In this document: positions 1-6,035 of the stretch, one piece after another
Numbering within the stretch: position 1 is the stretch's first letter
Layout: each line of letters starts with the position of its first letter
Source of the DNA: JBGCED01 sp045106055
GTDB taxonomy: Bacteria; Pseudomonadota; Alphaproteobacteria; CBDDJK01
Assembly: GCA_045106055.1 (NCBI GenBank)
Contig: JBGCED010000115.1
Span: 1-6,585 of the forward strand
Direction of reading: 5' to 3'
DNA: 6,585 nucleotides
Notes under the pieces: model-generated
What the model was told of the DNA's origin: nothing
What the model saw: the letters and a program-made list of their open reading frames with translations, nothing else
Database searches by the model: none
Made by a program: the position numbers and the translations under genes

Positions 1-1134
1 CATTGGCTGCCACATGGCTGAACGCCACGCCATGCCCGCAATAGCCTTGGGCGAACCAGCAATTTCCATCCATCACCCCAAAATGCGGGGTGCGATAAAG
101 CGTAATGCCAATTTTGCCGCCCCACACATATTCCGCGTGATAATTGCTAAGCTGTGGAACACCGACCGCATCCGCTTATGGATAAATTCATTTAAATCAG
201 CAGGTTCCATCCCTGAATAGGTTGTGCGCCCGCCAAAGATTAATCGGGTTTCCGCGTCAATTCGGTAATAATCCAGCACAATATTGCTGTCCGCGACCGC
301 TTCATTATGGGGGATAAGCGTGCGCGCCAATGATTGCCCCAGCGGCTTTGTTGCCATCATATAGCTGCCAACGGGAATTAAATAGGGGGCAAGCTGCGGC
401 TGCCTATGCTGCATATAGGCATTGCCCGCCAGCACCATAAATTTCGCATCAAGCCGCCCGGTTGCGGTGATCAAAGCAGGGCTGCTGCCCGTCACAATGC
501 CCGTCACCGCGCTGTCTTCATAAATTTCAACCCCCAGTTCAAGCGCATGGCGGGCAAGCCCATAAAGATATTTTAACGGATGCAAATGCCCCGCACCGCC
601 TTCCCACACCCCGCCATAATAATATTCCGATTGAACGCGGTTTAACAATTCATCGCGGGTTAGCATTTTATGATCATCATAGCCATAGCGATGCCATTCA
701 GCCCGCATCTGCGCCAATCCTTGTAAATGATGCTTGCGCGCCGCTGCATGGATATAGCCCCAGCTTAGATCGCAATCAATTTGATGCTTTTTAACATTGG
801 CGGCGATCTTTTCTGGCCCTTGCGCCACCAATTTCCATAATGCAGCGGCATCAGCCATCCCAAGCTGTTTTTCAACATAATCCATTTCCTTGGTATAGCC
901 TGAACAGACATGGCCGCCATTGCGCCCCGATGCGCCATATCCAAGCTTTTCAGCCTCCAAGATGGTTACCTTATAACCCAATTCTGCCATTTCAATCGCG
1001 GTTAACAGCCCCGTAAAGCCTGCGCCCAGCACCGCCAGATCGGTTTTATGATTGCCTTCAAAAACGCCAAGCCCATGGACGCGCTGCGCCTTGCTGGATT
1101 CTTGATAATAAAAACGCATTTTATCGTCATTCAT
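1..1134 (-). CDS. puuB: Gamma-glutamylputrescine oxidase-like FAD oxidoreductase (PuuB/OrdL type), frameshifted and cut by the window edge
   Basis: Probable FAD-dependent amine oxidase of the DAO family. By family knowledge PuuB oxidises gamma-glutamylputrescine to gamma-glutamyl-aminobutyraldehyde, releasing ammonia and H2O2. Seen: an N-terminal Rossmann FAD site GAGFTG (residues 37-42), the ribose-binding acidic residue E60 at the end of the second strand, SGRNGG (69-74), and the family-typical GHLHPLKYLYGLARHA stretch (182-197). The starting frame hits a stop at 73-75 after 353 codons, but its last 27 residues look out of frame. Inserting one base near 156-159 turns VFHSL into VFPQL and restores YVWGGKIGIT and GYCGHGVA, the conserved C-terminal FAD-contacting region. 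That frame stays open to base 1. The restored length is 378 residues so far, against roughly 425 for the family. The start is the first Met of the frame, with no clear Shine-Dalgarno. The gene is divergent from the puuA-like gene. A true pseudogene and a sequencing indel are both possible. Confidence 0.85.
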
Positions 1135-1161
1135 TGTGGGGGATTGCCTTTGCTAACACGC

Positions 1162-1190
1162 TTGCTAAAATCGTAAATATACCTTAAAAT
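1162..1190 (+). promoter_or_regulatory. Candidate sigma70-type promoter of the puuA-aminotransferase operon
   Basis: TTGCTA at 1162-1167 matches the -35 consensus at 4 of 6 positions. TAAAAT at 1185-1190 matches the -10 consensus at 5 of 6. They are separated by exactly 17 bp. Transcription would start near 1197, giving a leader of about 55 nt before the ATG at 1251. The region is AT-rich and lies between divergent genes, where a promoter is expected. This is prediction by eye only. On the opposite strand TATATT (1176-1181) could serve as a -10 for the puuB-like gene, but I found no convincing -35 for it. Confidence 0.4.
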
Positions 1191-1205
1191 TCATGCATAG
1201 TATAT
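1177..1205. promoter_or_regulatory. Inverted repeat ATATAC-N17-GTATAT, possible operator
   Basis: Six-base arms at 1177-1182 and 1200-1205 are perfectly complementary around a 17-base spacer. The dyad brackets the candidate -10 and transcription start of the puuA-like gene, which is where a repressor site could sit. It also covers a possible -10 for the divergent puuB-like gene. The arms are short and AT-rich, so chance occurrence is quite possible. Confidence 0.2.
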
Positions 1206-1250
1206 ATCCAAAAACAGCAAAAATACGATAAAAAGCAAAAGTGGGGATCT

Positions 1251-2603
1251 ATGATTGAAATAGCAGAATGGATGCGCGATCATCGTATTGACGAGGTTGA
1301 ATGCCTAATCGCGGATATGTCGGGCGTGCCGCGCGGAAAAATCATTCCTGCCCAAAAATTCTTAAAGCTCTATCAAGAACAGGGCTTGCGCATCCCTGAA
1401 ACGATTTTCATGCAAACGGTCACGGGCGATTATGCCGATGAATCGGCGGTTTTTAGCGAAAATTCCTATGATTTAATGTTCCTTCCCGATGTGAAGACCA
1501 TGCGCTTGGTGCCATGGTATAATCAACAAGTGGATGCGGTGGCGCAAGTGATTTGCGATACCCGCTATCTAAGCGGTAAGCAGGTTGAATTTTCACCGCG
1601 CTTTGTCTTGAAACGCATCCTATCGCTTTATGAAGAAATGGGGCTGCGCCCCGTGGTTGCGCCCGAATTGGAATTTTATTTTCTGGCAAAAAACATCAAT
1701 CCTGATTTGCCAATTAAAGCGCCCATCGGTCAAAATGGGCGGCGCGAATCAGGTCGCCAAGCTTATGGCATTGATGCCGCCAATGAATTTGACCCAATCA
1801 TCGAGGATATTTACGCGTTTTGCGAAGCCGCAAATGTGGATATTGACACAATGGCACATGAAGCCGGCCCTGCGCAGATGGAAATTAATTTTAACCATGG
1901 TGACCCGCTGGAGCTTGCGGATATGGTGCTGATTTTCAAACGCATCGTCAGGCAAGCGGCGATAAAACATAATATTTACGCAACCTTTATGTCAAAACCC
2001 CATCAGCATCAACCAGGATCGGCGATGCATATTCATCAATCCTTGCTGGATGTCAAAACAGGCGAAAATGTCTTTGCAACAAAATCAGGCAAGGATTCAC
2101 GGCAATTCATGTATTATATTGGCGGTTTGCAGCGTTATCTGCCCGCCGCGATGGCGTTGCTTGCGCCAAATGTAAACAGCTTTCGCCGCATTGCGCGCTA
2201 TTCGGATGCGCCGATTAATGTCCATTGGGGGCAGGATAATCGCACAGTTGGGCTGCGCGTTCCCAATTCTGGCGCATCGTCAAGGCGGGTTGAAAACCGT
2301 GTGCCAGGAGCGGATTGCAACCCCTATCTTGCCATGGCAGCAACTTTGGCATGTGGCTATTTGGGCTTACAAGAAAAAATATTGCCTGGAAAACCCGTGA
2401 TGGGCGATGCCTATCGCTATGCTTTTGGGCTGCCGCGCCATCAAGCAGAGGCTTTGCATAAGCTTCAATATAGCAAACCCTTAAAAGAAGTGTTGGGGGA
2501 ATTATTCGTCAAAGCCTATATTGAGGTTAAAAATACGGAATATGATTTATATCAACAGGTGATCAGCTCGTGGGAGCGTGAAAATTTGCTGTTAAATGTT
2601 TAA
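1251..2603 (+). CDS. puuA: Glutamine synthetase-family gamma-glutamylputrescine synthetase (PuuA-like)
   Basis: Cytoplasmic ATP-dependent ligase. By family knowledge PuuA joins the gamma-carboxyl of glutamate to putrescine as the first step of the gamma-glutamylated putrescine pathway. Seen in the 450-residue product: an N-terminal beta-grasp segment with DMSGVPRGK (22-30); the metal-site strand PELEFYF (138-144; E139 and E141); HEAGPAQMEINF (203-214), the PuuA-type counterpart of the glutamate/metal-binding region with E204 and E211; the ATP/phosphate segment KPHQHQPGSAMHIHQSL (249-265) with H260; and RRVENRVPGADCNPYL (345-360) with E348 and R350. Length is close to the family's usual 450-470. 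The HEAGPAQ form, without the adenylylation loop of true GlnA, favours an amine ligase over housekeeping glutamine synthetase. The exact amine (putrescine, another amine or an amino alcohol) cannot be fixed from sequence. A purine-rich TGGGGA just upstream of the ATG acts as a plausible ribosome site. It is likely co-transcribed with the next gene. Confidence 0.9.
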   Translation: MIEIAEWMRDHRIDEVECLIADMSGVPRGKIIPAQKFLKLYQEQGLRIPETIFMQTVTGDYADESAVFSENSYDLMFLPDVKTMRLVPWYNQQVDAVAQVICDTRYLSGKQVEFSPRFVLKRILSLYEEMGLRPVVAPELEFYFLAKNINPDLPIKAPIGQNGRRESGRQAYGIDAANEFDPIIEDIYAFCEAANVDIDTMAHEAGPAQMEINFNHGDPLELADMVLIFKRIVRQAAIKHNIYATFMSKPHQHQPGSAMHIHQSLLDVKTGENVFATKSGKDSRQFMYYIGGLQRYLPAAMALLAPNVNSFRRIARYSDAPINVHWGQDNRTVGLRVPNSGASSRRVENRVPGADCNPYLAMAATLACGYLGLQEKILPGKPVMGDAYRYAFGLPRHQAEALHKLQYSKPLKEVLGELFVKAYIEVKNTEYDLYQQVISSWERENLLLNV

Positions 2604-2612
2604 GCGATAATT

Positions 2613-2616
2613 AGGA
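2613..2616 (+). promoter_or_regulatory. Shine-Dalgarno of the aminotransferase gene
   Basis: AGGA lies in the 16-bp gap between the puuA-like stop and a run of three ATG codons at 2620, 2623 and 2626. Spacing is 3, 6 and 9 nt respectively. The second or third ATG is therefore as well placed as the first, and the exact start is uncertain by two residues. Confidence 0.6.
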
Positions 2617-2619
2617 AAT

Positions 2620-4014
2620 ATGATGATGATTACGCCCCCCAAAAATTATAATAAGATGGAAATTTTGGCAGCAGATCAAGCCCATCATTTGCACCCCTTT
2701 ACCGATCATCATCAATTGCACCAAGATCAAAATACCCGCGCGATCACCCGCGCCGATGGCATTTATATTTATGATATTGATGGCAATAAAATCATTGATG
2801 GCATGGCGGGGCTATGGTGCGTTAATGTTGGCTATGGCCGCAAAAGCCTTGCCGAAACCGCCTATGCGCAAATGCTGGAGCTTCCTTATTATAATACATT
2901 TTTTAAAACCACGACCCCGCCTGTTGCAAGGCTTGCGGCAAAGGTTGCAAGCCTGCTGCCAGATCATATCAACCATGTGTTTTTTGGAAATTCAGGATCA
3001 GATGCAAATGATAGCGCGCTGCGCCTTGTGCGCCATTATTGGGCGTTGGCGGGGAAACCCAATAAACGGAATATTATTTCACGGGTGAATGCCTATCACG
3101 GGTCAACCCTTGCAGGGGCGGCGCTTGGCGGCATGAAACCAATGCACCGCCAAGCAGGCGCAGAAATTAGCGATATTCACCATATTATGCAGCCCTATTG
3201 GTATGGCATGAATGATCCTGATCTTGACCCTTATGAATTTGGCGTCAAGGCTGCTGCCGCGCTGGAGGATAAAATCATTGCGCTGGGCGCTGACCGCGTT
3301 GCTGCTTTTCACGCTGAACCCATTCAAGGGGCGGGCGGTGTGATTATCCCCCCGCCCAATTATTGGCATGAAATTCAGCGCATCTGCAAACAATATGATG
3401 TCTTGATTGTCGCGGATGAGGTCATTTGCGGATTTGGCAGAACGGGCAATTATTTTGGGCATCAAAGCCTTGATTTTTCCCCTGATATGGTGCTGATGGC
3501 AAAGGGGTTATCGTCGGGCTATATGCCCATTTCAGCCGTTGGCGTGGGGCAACGCATCCATCAAACCCTGTATGATCAAGGCGGGGAATTTTATCATGGC
3601 TATACCTATTCGGGTCATCCCGTTGCGGCAGCGGTTGCGCTTAAAAATCTTGAAATTATTGAAAATGAAAAATTGGTTGAAAAAGTGCGCACTGAAACAG
3701 GCCCTTATTTAGCATCAAAGCTGCATAGTCTGCTGGATCATCCCTTGGTTGGCGAAGTGCGTTCTATGGGGCTAATCGGCGCGTTTGAGCTAACCAAGGA
3801 TAAAAAAACCCATGCCCGCTTTGATGATCAAGGCGGGGCAGGCACTGTTTTTCGCGATCATATTTTCAAGCTTGGCGGTATTTTGCGTGCCTGCGGCGAT
3901 ACGATCGTTATTTCCCCGCCTTTGACCATCACCAACCAGCAAATTGATGAATTGATGGCTTTAGCCAACAAAGCACTTGATCTTACCCAGCAAAGCCTAA
4001 AGCAGAACGGTTAG
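2620..4014 (+). CDS. spuC: Class III PLP aminotransferase, putrescine:pyruvate type (SpuC-like)
   Basis: Cytoplasmic PLP enzyme. SpuC-type members transfer the terminal amino group of putrescine (and often other diamines or omega-amines) to pyruvate, giving 4-aminobutyraldehyde and alanine. Seen in 464 residues: the N-terminal HHLHPFTDHHQL block (22-33), GLWCVNVGYGR (64-74), the phosphate-binding NSGSDAND (124-131), YHGST (159-163), AEPIQGAGG (232-240), ADEVICGFGRTG (265-276) with D266 for the PLP ring nitrogen, MAKGLSSGY (293-301) with Schiff-base lysine K295, and the FYHGYTYSGHP segment (324-334). These blocks agree closely, from memory, with Pseudomonas SpuC across the whole length. The gene follows puuA by 16 bp, indicating an operon. 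Its 3' end overlaps the convergent LysE-family gene by 18 bp. Substrate within the omega-aminotransferase group is inferred from similarity and from the puuA/puuB neighbours. Confidence 0.9.
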   Translation: MMMITPPKNYNKMEILAADQAHHLHPFTDHHQLHQDQNTRAITRADGIYIYDIDGNKIIDGMAGLWCVNVGYGRKSLAETAYAQMLELPYYNTFFKTTTPPVARLAAKVASLLPDHINHVFFGNSGSDANDSALRLVRHYWALAGKPNKRNIISRVNAYHGSTLAGAALGGMKPMHRQAGAEISDIHHIMQPYWYGMNDPDLDPYEFGVKAAAALEDKIIALGADRVAAFHAEPIQGAGGVIIPPPNYWHEIQRICKQYDVLIVADEVICGFGRTGNYFGHQSLDFSPDMVLMAKGLSSGYMPISAVGVGQRIHQTLYDQGGEFYHGYTYSGHPVAAAVALKNLEIIENEKLVEKVRTETGPYLASKLHSLLDHPLVGEVRSMGLIGAFELTKDKKTHARFDDQGGAGTVFRDHIFKLGGILRACGDTIVISPPLTITNQQIDELMALANKALDLTQQSLKQNG

Positions 4015-4632
4015 GATAAGCCCCGCTGCCATTAAGATAAAGATGATGCGGGTCAATAAAGGGCGACCCCTTAAATAACGCCTTAAAATCGCCCCTGCAA
4101 CCAGCCAAATCCCGCAAGATGCGTTGACAAAGGTAAAGGTGATTGCGCCTGCAAGCGGCATGATTTGATAGGCAGCAAGCGCGGCAAACGCCATCATTAA
4201 CGCCTTGGGGTTGATCCATTGAAAGGCTGCTGCTTGCCAAAATCCCCATGGCTTTGCCTTCTTGCCTTTAAATTCATTTGCAGCATCATCTTGTGGGGGA
4301 TCAAGATCGGTGGGGGCGGTTGCAATTTTAAAAGCAACATATAAAATCAGCCCGATCGATATCCAGCGCAAATAGATCAATATTTGTGGCGGCATAAAGG
4401 TAATGATCGTCCCAATGAATAAAAACATCAGCCCGAAACCAATATTAATGCCCGCAAGATGGCGCAGCGAACGGCGCACCCCAAAGCGCAGCCCTGAATT
4501 TAACAATAGGCTGTTATTTGGTCCTGGCGTGGTTGAGGATACAAGCGCAAAGACAATAAAATTCACCCAATCGCCTTCAAAAAAGTGATCGGTGATAAAA
4601 AGATCATATAGATTTGTAAAAAAAGATTCCAT
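3997..4632 (-). CDS. LysE/RhtB-family amino-acid exporter
   Basis: Small inner-membrane translocator. The family exports amino acids or their derivatives, and the substrate here is not predictable. Taking the ATG at 4632 gives 211 residues, the normal family size. Seen: the signature STTPGPNN (33-40) in the first hydrophobic segment, about six hydrophobic stretches in all, a charged hydrophilic loop around residues 107-127, and the conserved QWINPKA motif (138-144) opening the second half. The frame extends upstream to an ATG at 4671, but those 13 extra residues (MPARGFICES...) are polar, unlike the family, and have no Shine-Dalgarno. The 4632 start also has only a weak ribosome site. It sits 105 bp downstream of ald on the same strand, so read-through from ald is possible. 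Its stop lies inside the end of the aminotransferase gene. Confidence 0.85.
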   Translation of the reverse strand: MESFFTNLYDLFITDHFFEGDWVNFIVFALVSSTTPGPNNSLLLNSGLRFGVRRSLRHLAGINIGFGLMFLFIGTIITFMPPQILIYLRWISIGLILYVAFKIATAPTDLDPPQDDAANEFKGKKAKPWGFWQAAAFQWINPKALMMAFAALAAYQIMPLAGAITFTFVNASCGIWLVAGAILRRYLRGRPLLTRIIFILMAAGLILTVLL

Positions 4633-4682
4633 GATATTTCTGCTTTCACAGATAAAACCACGCGCTGGCATGATCGCGCGCG

Positions 4683-4717
4683 CAGGATATTAAAAAGAAT
4701 TAACCAGGATTAAAAAG
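4683..4717. repeat. Imperfect direct repeat between ald and the exporter gene
   Basis: CAGGAT-AT-TAAAAAG at 4683-4697 is repeated as CAGGAT-TAAAAAG at 4705-4717, differing by a 2-base insertion and starting 22 bp apart. On the minus (transcribed) strand each copy reads CTTTTTA followed by ATCCTG. No strong hairpin precedes these T-tracts, so I do not call a terminator. Function is unknown and it may be a small local duplication. Confidence 0.35.
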
Positions 4718-4737
4718 GCGTGAAAATCAGCGGCCCG

Positions 4738-5853
4738 CTAGGTAATTAGCGTATCCGCAGGCATATAATCATGCCCAAGCGCGGTTGCAACAGCTTCATA
4801 GGTTACCTTGCCATCGTGAATATTTAACCCAGCGCGCAAGCCCGCATCATCCTTTATCGCTTGCCGCCAGCCCTTATCCGCAAGTTGCAAAATATAGGGA
4901 AGGGTTGCATTATTAAGCGCAAAGCTGCTGGTTTGGGCAACCGCCCCTGGCATATTTGCAACGCAATAATGAACAATATCATCCACAATAAAGGTGGGTT
5001 CTGCATGGGTGGTTGGCTTGCTGGTTTCTAAGCAGCCCCCTTGATCAATCGCAATATCCACCACCACCGATCCAGGCTTCATGGTTGCAAGCAAGGCTTT
5101 TGAGATTAATTTTGGCGCAGCTGCCCCTGGAATCAGCACCGCCCCAATCACCAAATCGGCAGTTTTTAAATGGGTAATCAGCGCATCTTGCGTGGAATAT
5201 TCCAATCTTGCTTTGCCAAAGAATAAATCATCCAGCTGGCGTAAGCGCGGCAATGAACGCTCTAGGATGGTGACATCCGCGCCCATGCCAATCGCGATCT
5301 TGGCAGCGTTCGTTCCAGAAACCCCGCCGCCAATGATCAGCACTTTTGCAGGGGCAACCCCAGGCACACCGCTTAATAAAACACCCGCCCCGCCCATGGA
5401 TTTTTCAAGCGCATGTGCGCCCGCTTGCACGGACATTCTGCCTGCAACTTCGCTCATTGGGGCAAGCAAAGGCAGCCCGCCATTTTTATCGGTTACCGTT
5501 TCATAGGCAATCGCGGTGCAGCCAGATTCTAATAAGCCCTTGGTTTGTGCAGGGTCTGGCGCAAGATGCAAATAGGTAAATAAAAGCTGCCCTTGGCGCA
5601 ATTTTTTGCATTCAATTAGCTGGGGTTCTTTTACCTTAATCACCATCTCAGCCTTAGCAAAAATCGCATCTGCGTCGCTTGCGATGGTTGCGCCCGCTTC
5701 TATGTAGGAATCATTATCAAAGCCAATCCCCAGCCCTGCATGATTTTCAACCATTACCTGATGGCCATGATGCGCCAATTCGCGCACAGAAGCAGGGGTC
5801 AATCCAACCCGATATTCATGGTTTTTAATTTCTTTTGGCACACCGATCAGCAT
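4738..5853 (-). CDS. ald: Alanine dehydrogenase
   Basis: NAD-dependent L-alanine dehydrogenase, reversibly converting alanine to pyruvate, ammonium and NADH; a soluble enzyme usually hexameric in the family. Starting at the second ATG of the MMLIGVPKEIKN sequence gives 371 residues, and the known functional positions then fall on family numbering without gaps: R15 and K75 (pyruvate binding), H96 (catalytic, in YLHLAPD), D270 (in DIAIDQGG), the dinucleotide loop GGGVSG (175-180), and an acidic residue E198 at the end of the next strand, consistent with NAD over NADP. Well-known blocks GVPKEIKNHEYRVGLTP, APMSEVAGRM and NMPGAVAQTSS are all present. The frame extends to an ATG at 5880, but a good AGGA at 5862-5865 favours the ATGs at 5856 or 5853. 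The gene is preceded by a candidate promoter with a striking palindrome. Next to a putrescine:pyruvate aminotransferase it could recycle the alanine formed. Confidence 0.95.
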   Translation of the reverse strand: MLIGVPKEIKNHEYRVGLTPASVRELAHHGHQVMVENHAGLGIGFDNDSYIEAGATIASDADAIFAKAEMVIKVKEPQLIECKKLRQGQLLFTYLHLAPDPAQTKGLLESGCTAIAYETVTDKNGGLPLLAPMSEVAGRMSVQAGAHALEKSMGGAGVLLSGVPGVAPAKVLIIGGGVSGTNAAKIAIGMGADVTILERSLPRLRQLDDLFFGKARLEYSTQDALITHLKTADLVIGAVLIPGAAAPKLISKALLATMKPGSVVVDIAIDQGGCLETSKPTTHAEPTFIVDDIVHYCVANMPGAVAQTSSFALNNATLPYILQLADKGWRQAIKDDAGLRAGLNIHDGKVTYEAVATALGHDYMPADTLIT

Positions 5854-5861
5854 CATATTAT

Positions 5862-5865
5862 TCCT
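5862..5865 (-). promoter_or_regulatory. Shine-Dalgarno of ald
   Basis: On the minus strand AGGA lies 5 nt before the ATG at 5856 and 8 nt before the ATG at 5853. The upstream ATG at 5880 has no such site. This decides the start in favour of MMLIGVPKE or MLIGVPKE and against the longer frame. Confidence 0.65.
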
Positions 5866-5891
5866 AATGTTTGGGATCATAAATAAAAACC

Positions 5892-5921
5892 ATTCTTTAC
5901 TCTATTTTGTCTTGAAGTCAA
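5892..5921 (-). promoter_or_regulatory. Candidate ald promoter
   Basis: On the minus strand TTGACT (5916-5921) matches the -35 consensus at 5 of 6 positions. It is followed after 18 bp by AAGAAT (5892-5897), 4 of 6 for the -10. Transcription would start near 5885, giving a leader of about 30 nt that contains the AGGA ribosome site. The -35 lies inside the palindrome at 5901-5927, so a protein bound there could control access. The -10 is weak, which would suit an activated or regulated promoter. Confidence 0.4.
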
Positions 5922-5927
5922 AATAGA
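5901..5927. promoter_or_regulatory. 27-bp near-perfect palindrome, probable operator upstream of ald
   Basis: TCTATTTTG (5901-5909) and CAAAATAGA (5919-5927) are perfectly complementary 9-base arms. The interior CTTGAAG is itself symmetric around G5914, leaving one T/T mismatch pair (5910/5918) in the whole dyad. It ends about 48 bp upstream of the ald start and covers the candidate -35. No T-run follows it on the minus strand, so it does not look like a terminator. Lrp/AsnC-type regulators such as AldR commonly control ald genes and bind AT-rich dyads. That makes this class the leading guess, but no such regulator gene is in the window. Confidence 0.55.
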
Positions 5928-5948
5928 TTTTAATATATATATGCTCAC

Positions 5949-5971
5949 ACGCCGCACAGGCTTACGCCGCA
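5949..5971. repeat. 8-bp direct repeat ACGCCGCA in the ald upstream region
   Basis: ACGCCGCA occurs at 5949-5956 and again at 5964-5971, with a 15-bp period, as a GC-rich patch within otherwise AT-rich intergenic DNA between the permease and ald. It lies upstream of the ald promoter candidate. It could be a regulator half-site pair or chance. Confidence 0.3.
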
Positions 5972-5977
5972 TTGGCT

Positions 5978-6005
5978 AAAATGCTCTATGTGCTTTGCGC
6001 ATTTT
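5978..6005 (-). terminator. Weak hairpin downstream of the MFS permease gene
   Basis: AAAATGC (5978-5984) and GCATTTT (5999-6005) form a 7-bp stem around a 14-nt loop, about 30 bp past the permease stop on the minus strand. The stem is AT-rich and the T-tract on the minus strand is only four bases, so it would be a poor intrinsic terminator. It is listed because it is the only hairpin between the permease and ald. Confidence 0.25.
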
Positions 6006-6035
6006 TTAAGAGGTAGCAATATCGGTTTAGATAAA

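Noticed and set aside
73..155. Natural C-terminus of the PuuB-like protein at the stop 73-75
   Set aside because: The residues encoded in this frame after about position 326 do not resemble the family, while the neighbouring frame gives FPQL, WGGKIGIT and GYCGHGVA and is open to the window edge.
150..162. Programmed ribosomal frameshifting in the puuB-like gene
   Set aside because: There is no slippery heptamer or strong downstream structure at the site, and this enzyme family is not known to use recoding. An indel is simpler.
1251..2603. Housekeeping glutamine synthetase GlnA
   Set aside because: The HEAGPAQMEINF region and the PuuA-like N-terminus, together with the oxidase and aminotransferase neighbours, fit an amine ligase better than GlnA.
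4050..4069. GGGTC-N10-GACCC hairpin shortly after the aminotransferase stop, as a terminator
   Set aside because: It lies inside the LysE-family coding sequence and is followed by CTTAAAT and not by a T-run. The stem is only five base pairs, so there is no good case for an intrinsic terminator.
4725..4740. AGCG-GGC-CGCT hairpin at the end of ald as a terminator
   Set aside because: The four-base stem with a three-base loop overlaps the stop codon, and the nearest T-tract is more than ten bases away. Too weak to call.
5081..5506. A 141-codon open frame on the plus strand opposite ald
   Set aside because: It lies wholly within the well-supported ald gene, has no recognisable domain, and looks like an antisense shadow of the ald reading frame.
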